A DNA stretch of 64,000 nucleotides, taken from contig BROG01000044.1 in assembly GCA_030159075.1 (NCBI GenBank), positions 682,001 through 746,000 of the forward strand, read 5' to 3'. Shown in pieces: positions 31,201-40,859 of the stretch (positions within the stretch are counted from its first letter, which is position 1; every line of letters begins with the position of its first letter). The translations under genes were made by a program, and so were the position numbers. The DNA is from Atrina japonica (lineage: Eukaryota; Mollusca; Bivalvia; Pterioida; Pinnidae). The notes beneath the pieces are model-generated. The model was given only the letters and a program-made list of their open reading frames with translations. It was not told the DNA's origin and searched no databases.

Positions 31201-33884
31201 TGTGTTAAAATTTTCAATATCAAATTTATGTTGGGCAGCTCAGGTGCATTTATTTATTTTGTGTTCATTTCATGGTGATTATGCTCAAAGCTAAACATTT
31301 CTGAATACCCACCACCCCTGCAGTTTTGAAACAATCTACACTGTATTACACTATGACTAAGGTTTTTTCATGTAGATTTAGTGCGTGCTATTTCTATTTA
31401 CCGGGTATGCATTTTCTTGTAATGTTTTTAGCATTATATTAATCATGCTATCAAGAAAAAAGACCAGAAGGATAATTTTGATAATCTGATTAATCTATTC
31501 ACTGGTATTTAAACAATTGCATTAGGAACTGCTTTCAACACTCATATGAATACATATATATATGTCAAGTAAGCTGTGTGTTGAGGGAGATAACTCCAAT
31601 AAATAGCGTAGCAGCAGAAGTCAGCAAAATTTTAGAGTCATGCAGAGTGTTGACTTCATGATTTTGCCCAGGAAACTAGGTACAAGTAATATTTAATGCC
31701 ACAAGTTATTTGTACAGTCATCTCTCGTTAGTTAATTTTCTCGTCAGTTAATTTTCTCGTTAGTTAATTTTCAAAATTTGAAAAGACACTCGGCAAACCT
31801 CGTATCTTTTCAAATTTTCAAAATTAACTAACTCGAGTTAGATAAACATGGTAATCAACTAACACTCCTTGTGGAATCTCTATATCTACCTTGAAATGAT
31901 TGATAATAATATTCTATTGATGTTTCTTGACTTTATACAAAAGAACAGTGCTTCTTTATACCTTGCTTTCATAGAAATACACACACACATGCATGCACGC
32001 ACACACACACATTTTTTCGGAATTCCTCTCCTTGTATATGCCATTAGGCTTTATAATTTTTTCAAATTGTGCAACACCAATGCAATCATTCAGGCCTTTG
32101 ATTCTTTTTTTTTTAATTTGTAGGGAGCACATTATTGCCAGATTTCTTTTTGAATTCGGAGGATCCTGACCAACTGAGAGAACAGATGGAAGAGCAAGGC
32201 GCAACACCGGCATTCAGCAGTAGTTCAAAGGCAGCGGCTGCAGGAGATGGACCTTCCAAGACATTTGACAAGATTAAAACCATGTTAAGTCCAGATCTAG
32301 TGGGATCATTTGGTGGTGTCTTCCAGTTTGATTTAACGGGTACTACATTTTATTTTTTTTTAACTTTTGTTATTACAGTGGAACCTATAAAATATGACCA
32401 TATAAATTCATTTATTTTTTACAACAATGAACAAACAAGTTATACAACTTATATCATTGTCTCTTGTTGGCTCTGATATTGGTGTGAGGGGGTCCTTACT
32501 TTGGGAGGAAACTGGAGTAGCCGGAGAAAACCCTTGTGTCCGATCCATACAATCTGGAGTGACCACCCCATCTGCCACAGAAATTTGGTCTGTCAAGACA
32601 GGTGGTCTCTCAAAAGAAGTTTTATTTAAAGGATTATTTAACCAAGTGGTTTTCAGAATATGGTCTCATAAGACAGATGGTCTTTTATGTGTGTGGTTTC
32701 TTAAGTTACAAGTTACATTTTACCACTTTTTAGCTTTTTTGAGCCCTAGGAGTTTATCAGATTAAAGTGAAAAATCCCTTTCTCACAAATATCAGTTGAT
32801 CTGTAATGACAAAATATTTATGGGTGCTGTTTTATCTAATGATAAAAAACAAATTTGTTCTGACCATTACTTTTTGGCCTAGTCTGAGAGAAATTTCAAC
32901 TTCAAGCTTACATTGAAAGTCTGATTTGCAAAGTAGGCCATGTTGAGAATATTCTCAGGCTTAAATAAATTCTTATGATAAGTTTATTCATTATTTATAT
33001 TCAATTTCATTTGGTAAACTTTGGCATTTACAATACTTTCTGAATTTAATTTATAATTAGTATTTTAAGCTCGCCAGGACAAAAGTCCAGAGAGCTAATG
33101 CCATATCCCAGGTGTCGCCGTTGTCATTGTGGCATCAGTAGACAAAACTTTAACCTGGCCTTTAATTTTTTAACCGCAAGGGACAGGGCTCTAATTTTTC
33201 ATATAAAAATTCCATATGACAAGAACTTTCATTTTGTACCTTGACTTTTGACCTAGTGACCCTGACCTTGGACTTTGACCTACTTTTTAAAAACTTTATC
33301 CTTGGCTATATATTTTAAACCATGACGAATAAGGCATTGATATTTCACATAGATTTCTTATGACCATAGCTTTCATTTGGTACCTTGACTTTTGACCTCT
33401 TGACCTTGGACTTTGAACTACTTTTCAAAATTTTTAACCTGAGCTGAAGGAATCAAATTTTACCAGTCCTTTGACCTTAAAACCTGACAGCTGTACGTCA
33501 AATATCTATTTTGAAAATTTACACCCATTTTGGCGAGCTTTGTTGTCTTCTGACAACTCTTGTTGTTTAATTTCATATGGTTAGCAATTTTTATATGCAA
33601 TACTTTCCTGCTTTTGATAAATAATTCTATTTATTTTAGGTTCTCATGCCGGTAATTGGTATGTGGATCTGAAGAATGGTTCGGGGAGTGTTGGCCAGGG
33701 CGAAGCACCCGATGGTGCCCAATGTACAATGAAGATGGACAGCGAAGATTTTGACAAAATGTTTAAAGGGGAATTAAAGTCTGTATCAGCATTTATGTCG
33801 GGAAGATTGCAAATTAAGGGAGACATGGGTCTAGCAATGAAGTTAGAGAAATTAATGGGAGAAATGCAGAAAGCTAAATTGTGA
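21471..33884 (+). CDS. HSDL2: HSDL2: SDR dehydrogenase plus SCP2 domain, peroxisomal (whole gene)
   Basis: Eight coding exons (21471-21487, 21840-22003, 25406-25619, 27812-27915, 29737-29838, 30509-30709, 32124-32339, 33640-33884) total 1263 bp, giving 420 aa. All introns are GT-AG and all phases agree. Residues 1-270 form a short-chain dehydrogenase: TGASRGIG at 16-23 (nucleotide binding), LVNNAS at 98-103, YTMAK at 168-172 (catalytic Tyr and Lys). Residues 280-310 are an acidic then Ala/Ser-rich linker. Residues about 312-420 form an SCP2 sterol-carrier domain ending KAKL, so the C-terminal AKL is a PTS1. Length and order match human HSDL2 (418 aa as I recall). The family acts in peroxisomal and possibly mitochondrial lipid metabolism; the true substrate is not settled. 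Introns carry many mobile elements, but every exon is intact. Confidence 0.94.
21840..22003 (+). CDS. HSDL2: HSDL2 exon 2 (Rossmann glycine motif)
   Basis: Acceptor TTTGCAG, donor GAAG|GTATTT, 164 bp. Encodes ALAGKTIFITGASRGIGKAV, ALKAAKDGANIVIAAKTAQ and GTIYTAAKE, nearly identical to vertebrate HSDL2. Confidence 0.93.
22090..23515. repeat. Degenerate minisatellite in HSDL2 intron 2
   Basis: About 1.4 kb of tandem units averaging 35-45 bp built on tgagccatgaccttctccc, aggtagtgtagtactgag and tagtgtattgatcactgag. Unit length and sequence vary strongly, so it is old and was not recently homogenised. It starts 85 bp after exon 2. Confidence 0.85.
23869..24010 (+). repeat. SINE head fragment (gcctccgtgg family)
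   Basis: gcctccgtggccgagtggtt and agagcatcacactttaaatc form the tRNA-like head with box A. After about 130 bp the sequence departs into agcatcaaaacac-type unique DNA and lacks the usual tail. Confidence 0.65.
24352..24530. repeat. AAAGACCACC-type inverted-repeat element
   Basis: gtaaaacctgctgtagcgac at the left and tacaagattcactgta at the right, with tataaagaccacct modules between. Very close to the copy at 61019-61195. Confidence 0.7.
24836..24912. repeat. TA and CA microsatellites
   Basis: Two (TA)n runs separated by a gacagacag stretch, followed by (CA)n. They lie in HSDL2 intron 2. Confidence 0.85.
25220..25312. repeat. CTGT/CTCT microsatellite
   Basis: Polypyrimidine run of ctgtctgt and ctctctct ending in cacacaca, about 100 bases before HSDL2 exon 3; it may add to the upstream pyrimidine content of that intron end. 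Confidence 0.85.
25406..25619 (+). CDS. HSDL2: HSDL2 exon 3
   Basis: Acceptor ATTACAG, donor TATG|GTAAGC, 214 bp. Encodes VEEAGGKCLPCIVDIR, FGGIDILVNNASAISLTGTL and INARGTYL. Pathway-wise this is the NNAG-like region of the SDR fold. Confidence 0.93.
26813..27052. mobile_element. MITE-like element with about 45-bp inverted ends
   Basis: The left arm (26813-26876) and right arm (26998-27052) are inverted copies: ggatgtacc, aattaaaaact, atctctca and ttttctgatatg on the left return as catatcagaaaa, tgagagat, agtttttaatt and ggatgtacc reversed on the right. About 120 bp lie between. No coding capacity. Located in HSDL2 intron 3. Confidence 0.7.
27507..27763. repeat. Element with cccagggattttccac inverted ends
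   Basis: cccagggattttccac at the left and gtggaaatccctggga at the right, with gggaatgggccc and aatggggcc inside. Related sequence is at 55910-56110 and 62535-62760. Confidence 0.6.
27812..27915 (+). CDS. HSDL2: HSDL2 exon 4
   Basis: Acceptor TTTCAG, donor GTTG|GTAAGT, 104 bp. Encodes SHVCLPYLKKAQNPHILNMS, PPLNMDKRWFKDHV, matching human CIPYLKKSKVAHILNISPPL. Confidence 0.92.
28107..29118. mobile_element. 1-kb non-autonomous DNA element, 28-bp terminal inverted repeats
   Basis: The left end taccatattttacggcctat plus aggtcgat and the right end atcgacctataggccataaa plus atacggta match with two differences in 28. Subterminal cgacctat repeats occur at both ends, a typical transposase-binding layout. 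No transposase frame. Lies wholly in HSDL2 intron 4. Confidence 0.75.
29737..29838 (+). CDS. HSDL2: HSDL2 exon 5 (catalytic Tyr-x3-Lys)
   Basis: Acceptor GTTACAG, donor ACAG|GTGACT, 102 bp. Encodes AYTMAKYGMSMCVLGMSEEF, KPDGIAVNALWPRT. YTMAK holds the SDR catalytic tyrosine and lysine. Confidence 0.93.
30330..30495. repeat. GTCTC-type inverted-repeat element in HSDL2 intron 5
   Basis: tacagtggaacctgttgtga at the left, agacaggttttaatcgtgta at the right, ending 13 bases before the exon 6 acceptor. Its right end therefore lies next to the polypyrimidine tract of exon 6. Confidence 0.65.
30509..30709 (+). CDS. HSDL2: HSDL2 exon 6
   Basis: Acceptor TTTTCAG, donor CCAG|GTTTGT, 201 bp. Encodes AIYTAAMEMLGGGDTVAKQC, RKPDIMSDAAYLML and SYTGNFAIDDEV, matching the human segments AMDMLGG, CRKVDIIADAAY and TGNFVIDE. 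Confidence 0.92.
30718..30836. repeat. TG/CATG microsatellite
   Basis: Interrupted (TG)n with catgcatgcatg, starting directly after the HSDL2 exon 6 donor. Confidence 0.8.
31089..31180 (+). repeat. 90-bp TTAACTCAT inverted-repeat element, copy b
   Basis: ccctaaagacacatttgaac, tggtctaagtcattgattta and cagaagagt core; ends tttactcat and atgaattaa. In HSDL2 intron 6. Confidence 0.65.
31759..31832. repeat. Strong hairpin in HSDL2 intron 6
   Basis: gttagttaattttcaaaatt tgaaaaga and its near-perfect reverse complement tcttttcaaattttcaaaat taactaac flank an 18-20 base loop. A tcgttagttaattttc module is also iterated just to the left, so the element runs to about 31715. Confidence 0.7.
32124..32339 (+). 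CDS. HSDL2: HSDL2 exon 7 (linker and start of SCP2 domain)
   Basis: Acceptor TTTGTAG after a poly-T tract, donor ACGG|GTACTA, 216 bp. Encodes LLPDFFLNSEDPDQ, an S/A-rich linker, then the first SCP2 helix and strand (FDKIKTMLSPDLV, GGVFQFDLTG). Confidence 0.9.
32375..32715. repeat. GTCTC-type element with internal extra sequence
   Basis: tacagtggaaccta at 32377, then about 160 bases of other sequence, then the ggagtgaccaccccatctgc body continuing to ggtcttttatg. It looks like a copy split by an insertion in HSDL2 intron 7. Confidence 0.5.
33069..33545. mobile_element. Dispersed element bounded by agctcgcca / tggcgagct
   Basis: Begins agctcgccaggacaaaagtc and ends with ttttggcgagctttgttgtc. 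Inside are repeated gaccttgacttttgacct modules. No coding capacity. HSDL2 exon 8 starts about 95 bases later. Confidence 0.55.
33640..33884 (+). CDS. HSDL2: HSDL2 exon 8 (SCP2 domain, PTS1 AKL)
   Basis: Acceptor ATTTTAG, 245 bp to TGA. Encodes GNWYVDLKNGSGSVGQGEAP, QCTMKMDSEDFDKMFKG, SGRLQIKGDMGLAMKLEKL and terminal KAKL. This is the lipid-binding core of an SCP2 domain with a peroxisomal targeting tripeptide. Confidence 0.94.
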
Positions 33885-34054
33885 TGAATTTAAAAACCTT
33901 ATCATATCATTTTCATGAAGAACAAATGATGATTTCTGGAAGTGTAAAATGAGTTAAAGAGATGTCCACCATAATGAATAATCAGTTTGTATAGTGCTGA
34001 ATTTATATAAATATGTGATATTTATGATATTTTTTATTGGTCCAGAGGTCCAAA

Positions 34055-34060
34055 AATAAA
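34055..34060 (+). terminator. HSDL2: HSDL2 polyadenylation signal
   Basis: AATAAA about 170 bases after the HSDL2 stop codon, the first canonical signal downstream in the same orientation. Confidence 0.55.
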
Positions 34061-34467
34061 CTTACTGTGAAAAACATTAAGTATTTGAGATTATATCTTT
34101 TTAAAATTATTATTGATGAACACATTTAATACAAAAACAAAATGAATCCCATAGTATAATGTGATTGCTCATTTTCAAGTTAACAATCAGTGACATTATA
34201 CAATTATTGACTTTTGATATTTAACAAGGCCAACAGCTGAGGTGAATATCACTTTTCCTGGGGTTGATAAATCGAGGTGTCAGCTTATATCAAAAGTGTC
34301 ACATGATTATCTTATCTGGCTAATCTATATTAAAGAAATAATAAGTCAGTTATGTCAGTTACCTACAATGATTATATAATGTCATTATAGTCTGCATTTA
34401 CACGTTGTTGGATTATTATATTGTGGCAGGGTTAGTTATATGGTGTTCCTACTAGCTTGATCTAGTG

Positions 34468-34545
34468 GGGTTTCCCCTTTAGCTCGATCGGTAGAGCACC
34501 AGACTCGTAAACCAGGGGTCCTAGTTCGTTCGAATCCACAATGGC
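34468..34545 (+). pseudogene. tRNA-Thr(CGT)-like pseudogene or SINE head
   Basis: ttagctcgatcggtagagc is a good D arm with box A, ctcgtaa a threonine-type anticodon loop, and ggttcgaatcc-like sequence follows as gttcgttcgaatcc. The anticodon stem does not pair and the T arm has a 4-base insertion, so this is not a working tRNA. Confidence 0.55.
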
Positions 34546-34789
34546 AGTTGGGACCTAGTATTTGTCCTCTGATTACAAAGAGATCGGGAACCTAGAAATG
34601 TGATTTTGAGGTCTAGATAAAGAGCACAATTGAGCAAGTGCAGAATGTGTATATCCAGCCAATCAATAACTAGATAAGACAGTCAATAACTAGATAAGAC
34701 AGTCATGTAAAACAAACTTTATGAACCTATGGGAAGTGCTTGCTCACTTTCAAGTTAACATACACTGACTTACTTACCTCCATGTAACA

Positions 34790-35350
34790 CTTTTCAAGTT
34801 TAACATACTGAATTATAGAAAGAAAGTGATGTTCATTTTCAAGACTAAACACTTCATACTGACTAAACACATACCGACTAAACACTTCATGAACTTATAG
34901 AAAGTGATGTTCATTTTTAAGTTAACATACCGACTAAACACTTCATGAACTTATAGAAAGTGATGTTCATTTTCAAGTTAACATACTGACTATAGAAAGT
35001 GATGTTTTTTTTAAAGTTAACATACACTTCATGAACTTATAGAAAGTGATGTTCATTTTTAAGTTAACATACTGACTAAACACTTCATGAACTTACAGAA
35101 AGTGATGTTCATTTTTAAGTTAACATACTGACTAAACACTTCATGAACTTATAGAAAGTGATGTTCATTTTTAAGTTAACATACTGACTAAACACTTCAT
35201 GAACTTACAGAAAGTGATGTTTTTTTTAAGTTAACATACTGACTAAACACTTCATAACTTATAGAAAGTTCATACTGACTAAACACTTCATGAACTTATA
35301 GAAAGTGATGTTCATTTTTAAGTTAACATACTGACTAAACACTTTGTGGA
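34790..35350. repeat. 56-bp minisatellite
   Basis: About ten units of aagttaacatactgactaaa, cacttcatgaacttatagaa, agtgatgttcattttt. Unit lengths vary through deletions at the left and near 35250-35280. Confidence 0.85.
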
Positions 35351-35582
35351 CTTCTATAAAGTGATTGTGCATTTTCTTGCCATTAAGGTGACTCACAGGT
35401 AGGATGTTTACCTCTTGGGAAAGATATGAGTTTGAATCCTGATCAGATATGATACTTTTTACAACAGGAAGCGACTGTTTCTTGCCACTCACTAGACATA
35501 ATAAATTAAAGTCGCAGGTCTCACTGATAAGATGCACACCCACCTCCTGACATATTTTGGCTTTATAAAGATCACTCATTAC

Positions 35583-35673
35583 ATTAACCCTTTCACCCCT
35601 ATATATTTAAATGGAATACTCTTTTCCATTGTTTAGACCGGTCTGTTATTCTCTTTAGGGTTTAAAGGGTTAA
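35583..35673. repeat. TTAACCC inverted-repeat element, variant
   Basis: attaaccctttcacccctat and agggtttaaagggttaac form the two ends, with a ccattgtttagaccggtctg core; a variant of the 90-bp family. Confidence 0.5.
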
Positions 35674-35721
35674 CATAAGTTCATAGCACAAATCAAAATT
35701 TGTGACATACTACCTAACAGC

Positions 35722-36020
35722 TTTGTTTGTTTGTTTCTTTGTTGTTTTACATCTTGCCAAGAATTTTTTTCTCATTTATATGGACATGTCACTAGCTTTA
35801 CGCCTGTGCTATGGACTGATGCCAATGCAGTGAGGGTTCTTTAACATGCCATGCCTTCCAAAACAGGACCCTGTTTTTAAGTCTCATCTGAAAGACCCCT
35901 GACTTTTACTTTGTATGCCAAGTGCTTAGTGAAGGTACAGTTACTACCATATTTAAAGTCTTTGGTATGACACGGGACCTTTGGTTTTTTATTTGAACGC
36001 CCTACCACAAGTTCTTTAGT
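35722..36020 (-). repeat. Relative of the gccggcctgg SINE, headless
   Basis: ttgttgttttacatcttgcc aagaatttttttctcattta tatggacatgtcac matches the tail of the SINE at 11461, followed by gcctgtgctatggactg and aggacccGt-type body sequence. No tRNA head at its right side. Confidence 0.45.
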
Positions 36021-37490
36021 ATGTAAGGTTTGTTTATCAGTGAATAACATGAAATATATACAAACAAGATTCCAATGACAGATATGGAATGGGAATCCAT
36101 GCTCCACAATTCTGAGAAAAAAGACTAACATAATTATTAATTTAATAAAATAACATCCAATAGTTTGTCCATTCCCACCCCAGTTATACATGATTATCAG
36201 TTTGAAAGAATACATATGTAAATGAATTGTACACATACAAGATGCTAGAACTCAAGGTGTATGTCAGTTTATAATGACAAGATAGATATACTAGTAATAG
36301 AATTGTGCTTTAATATGGTATACAATCAACATACTCAACCAGTGATATCAATTTGATGAAAGTAAATATACACAAATAGTATGTTGAACCTTTACCCACA
36401 CAGTGTGTGCTCCCCATACTTGGTACAGGTATACATCTTGAGAACAGAGTTGCACTCTTACCCGCCCTTTTTTTAGAGTTACTTCTTTTAGTTGATTTTA
36501 TTTCTCCAGGTCATATCCAAGTTGTTTCTTCATCTAGGCTTGCACTAGAGTTATTCCCCTTTGTCAATTTCATTTGTTTTGAGCCATATCTGTTTCATTT
36601 CTTTACCTAGGCTCATCACAATTGGGTCAGACATATATCTTAAGTAGATGGGTGTTTTGGCAATTTAAACATCTTGGTGATATGCCCCAGGTTGGGGGGA
36701 GCTAATAATTCTTTGAATTAGCCTTGTTCCAAAAGTATTGAAAAATATTTTCATGACTTGAATTTTAAATACTTGTAAGTCATTTGACATGAGCAAAAGT
36801 AGTAGATAAAAAAACATTGATATAAATAGAAATTTTGCCAGGTAAACGGTCTCACATTATGACATTTTGCCAGGTAAAAGGTCTCACATTATGACATGCT
36901 GAGTATGGACGTACTGGAGGAATGAATTGATACATTTCAGTGGCGTTATACACAGACTGCCCCTGATTCAATGTTTAAAAGTTCATTGTCCTCAAAGATC
37001 ATGTCAAAACAAAGACCATGTTTATCTATACCTAACTCTTGTTTAGGACAAAAAGGTCAAGTGATCAATAATCACTTTATTTACCCCCACAATTTTGAGG
37101 TTGACAGGTAATGCTTCTAGTACATTTGACTGTAGTTAAGTAAACATGGTTAGTATTTTATGATAATAGATTTTCCAAATTCAGAAAATATAACAATTTG
37201 CCTGGCTGTGAAATGAATATGCACAGTTAATGAATTCATTGTATTCAACAGACATAAACTAGATGCTTATCTGTATAACTAACAACCAGTCACTTGTCTG
37301 TAAGCCAGATGCTTTATGTACGAAGCGAAAGTCACAAGTCTTTTGGACAAGACTGAAAAACAAGGTTCCTTGTCATGGAAGACGTGGCACTTAAAAGAAC
37401 TCTCACTGCATTGGCACCAGTCCATTGCACAGGCTAAAATTTGTAAAACTTCACCTAAAGCTACATGTAGTGACATCTCCATACATGTCT
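36021..37490. other. Gene-free stretch
   Basis: I see no splice-supported exon, RNA gene or long repeat. A single isolated unit of the following 29-bp array lies at about 37283-37303. Confidence 0.5.
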
Positions 37491-37496
37491 GTAATA

Positions 37497-39763
37497 CTGA
37501 CATAACCAGTTACCAGTCTAAAAATGGACATAACCAGTCACTTGTCTATAAACCTGACATAACATGACACTTTTCTGTACAACTGACATAACTAGTCACA
37601 TGTCTATAAACCTGACATAATATGACACTTTTCTGTAAAACTGACATAACCAGACACTTGTCTATAAAACTGACATAACCAGACACTTGTCTATAAAACT
37701 GACAGAACCAGTCACTTGTCTATAAATTGACATAACCAGGCACTTGTCTGTAAAACTGACATAACCATTCACTTTTCTGTAAAACTGACATAACTAGTCA
37801 CTTGTCTATGAAACTGACATAACCAGACACTTGTCTATAAAACTAACATAACCAGACACTTATCTATAAAACTGACATAACCAGTCACTTGTCTATAAAA
37901 CTGACATAACCAGTCACTTGTCTATAAAACTGACATAACCAGACACTTGTCTATAAAACTGACATAACCAGACACTTGTATATAAAACTGACATAACCAG
38001 TCACTTGTCTATAAAACTGACATAACCAGACACTTGTCTATAAAACTGACATAACCAGACACTTGTCTATAAAACTGACATAACCAGACACTTGTATATA
38101 AAACTGACATAACCAGTCACTTGTCTGTTAAACTGACATAACCAGACACTTGTCTGTAAAACTGACATAACCATCACTTGTCTGTTAAAACTGACATAAC
38201 CAGTCACACTTGTCTGTTAAACTGACATAACCAGACACTTGTCTGTAAAACTGACATAACCAGGCACTTGTCTGTAAAACTGACATGACCATTCACTTTT
38301 CTGTAAAACTGACATAACTAGTCACTCGTCTATGAAACTGACATAACCAGACACTTGTCTATAAAACTGACAGAACCAGTCACTTGTCTATAAATTGACA
38401 TAACCAGGCACTTGTCTGTAAAACTGACATAACCATTCACTTTTCTGTAAAACTGACATAACTAGTCACTTGTCTATGAAACTGACATAACCAGACACTT
38501 GTCTATAAAACTAACATAACCAGACACTTATCTATAAAACTGACATAACCAGTCACTTGTCTATAAAACTGACATAACCAGACACTTGTCTATAAAACTG
38601 ACATAACCAGACACTTGTCTATAAAACTGACATAACCAGACACTTGTATATAAAACTGACATAACCAGACACTTGTATATAAAACTGACATAACCAGTCA
38701 CTTGTCTGTTAAACTGACATAACCAGACACTTGTCTGTAAAACTGACATAACCAGTCACTTGTCTGTTAAACTGACATAACCAGTCACTTGTCTGTTAAA
38801 CTGACATAACCAGACACTTGTCTGTAAAACTGACATAACCAGGCACTTATCTGTAAAACTGACATGACCATTCACTTTTCTGTAAAACTGACATAACTAG
38901 TCACTCGTCTATGAAACTGACATAACCAGACACTTGTCTATAAAACTAACATAACCATACACTTGTCTATAAAACTGACATAACCAGACACTTGTCTATA
39001 AAACTGACATAACCAGACACTTGTCTATAAAACTGACATAACCAGACACTTGTCTATAAAACTGACATAACCAGACACTTGTCTGTAAAACTGACATAAC
39101 CAGACACTTGTCTGTAAAACTGACATAACCAGACACTTGTCTGTAAAACTGACATAACCAGACACTTGTCTATAAAACTGACATAACCAGACACTTGTCT
39201 GTAAAACTGACATAACCAGACACTTGTCTATTCAACTGACATAACCAGACACTTGTCTATAAAACTGACATAACCAGACACTTGTCTATAAAACTGACAT
39301 AACCAGACACTTGTCTGTAAAACTGACATAACCAGACACTTGTCTATAAAACTAACATAACCAGACACTTGTCTATAAAAACTGACATAACCATTCACTT
39401 GACTGTAAAACTGACATAAGCAGACACTTGTCTATAAAACTGACAGAACCAGTTACTTGTCTGTAAATTGACATAACCAGTCACTTGTCTGTAAAACTGA
39501 CATAACCAGTCACTTGTCTGTAAAACTGACATAACCAGTCACTTGTCTATAAAACTGACATAACCAGACACTTGTCTGTAAAACTGACATAACCAGTCAC
39601 TTGTCTGTTAAACTGACATAACCAGACACTTGTCTGTAAAACTGACATAACCAGTCACTTGTCTGTTAAACTGACATAACCAGTCACTTGTCTGTTAAAC
39701 TGACATAACCAGACACTTGTCTGTAAAACTGATAGAACCAGTCACTTGTCTATAAAGTAAATT
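37497..39763. repeat. 29-bp minisatellite with higher-order structure
   Basis: About 78 tandem units of aaaactgacataaccagaca cttgtctat. Variant units (gtctgttaa, tatataaaa, attcactttt, actagtcac, gacagaacc) recur in the same order in larger blocks: the gacagaacca variant at 37701 returns at 38369, and the gacatgacca variant at 38282 returns at 38861. Confidence 0.95.
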
Positions 39764-40198
39764 GTGTGTGATTTAAAGTGTTAGAATTTTGATATTTGAG
39801 TCACTAATCTTTAAAATGTATAATGTTACTGTCCCAGCATTGATTTGTGTCATTCTGTTCTGATTCTTCCCCAAAAGTGCAATTTACATTATATATACGA
39901 TTAGAGATCCACAATAGGTAGGCTTATATTAAGGAGTAAATTAACTGCTGAATAAAGGTAGGCTCTACTCATGTAAATTATACCTCGTCCAGTGATATAT
40001 CATCTTTCAAAATCATATATGTTTTTGTACTATAAAATCAACTAGTCTGAATGGAAATGATAATATGCATGTAATGAGACCTGTATCAAGTCAGTTTTGA
40101 TTTATTGTTTAGATATATATTTTATACACGTGATTTCGTGTTCTATGTTTACACTTTTTAGGTGAACCTAGATTTATGAATGTTTGGGATCATCACTT

Positions 40199-40700
40199 CA
40201 GCAAGATAAATTATATATTAGTGTCAACTTGAAATATATACCGTATTTGACCCATTAAGCACCCATGTCCCTATAAGCGCCCTTCCCCCTTTGGTGCACA
40301 TGATCAAGAATGTTTTCTAGCTGGATAAAAAGGATATGTGGACCTGAAAAACCATAAGTAACAGTTTATCTGTAGCTCCCCAGCAACAAATGAATGTTGA
40401 TAGGTGTCCTTGGTAATAATTACAACAACTTTACCACTGTACCTTATAAAAGAATAACTATATTATGTCAATATGACTATTAATTGGTCCCATTAAGTGC
40501 CCACCTTTTGTAGCGCCCTGGACATTTAATGTGTTGAATACGGTAGTTAGGCTATTACCTAAAAATTTAACAAGATATGGATATATCAATTTCAACCCCC
40601 CCAAAATGCAAGTACTAGTATTTGGCCTACCTAAAAATTCAACAATTAATGGAAACTGTCAGCAAGATAAATTATATTATCAGTGTCACCTCAAAATATA
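40199..40700. repeat. Inverted-repeat element inside a 41-bp direct repeat
   Basis: An element from ccgtatttgacccattaa (40241) to ttaatgtgttgaatacgg (40543) with gcgccc modules near each end. It is flanked by cagcaagataaattatat at 40199 and again at 40661, each followed by cagtgtca-ct-aaatata. Confidence 0.55.
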
Positions 40701-40859
40701 CAAGTATTACCAAAGAGAAAGACGATACTAATAACAATGTGTGAAAACTATTCATGTCTTTTTCAATCTACCCCATGGCATTTGGCAACATGAGTTAAGT
40801 AGAAATTCATAAATAGTTTATCTTTATTGTAAACCTAGTTAAAGTTTACAAATATTATA

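Noticed and set aside
34468..34545. Functional tRNA-Thr gene
   Set aside because: The anticodon stem does not pair and the T arm has an insertion, so it is a pseudogene or SINE head.
37497..39763. CRISPR-like array of 29-bp repeats
   Set aside because: Units are directly contiguous with no unique spacers, and the setting is eukaryotic; it is a minisatellite.
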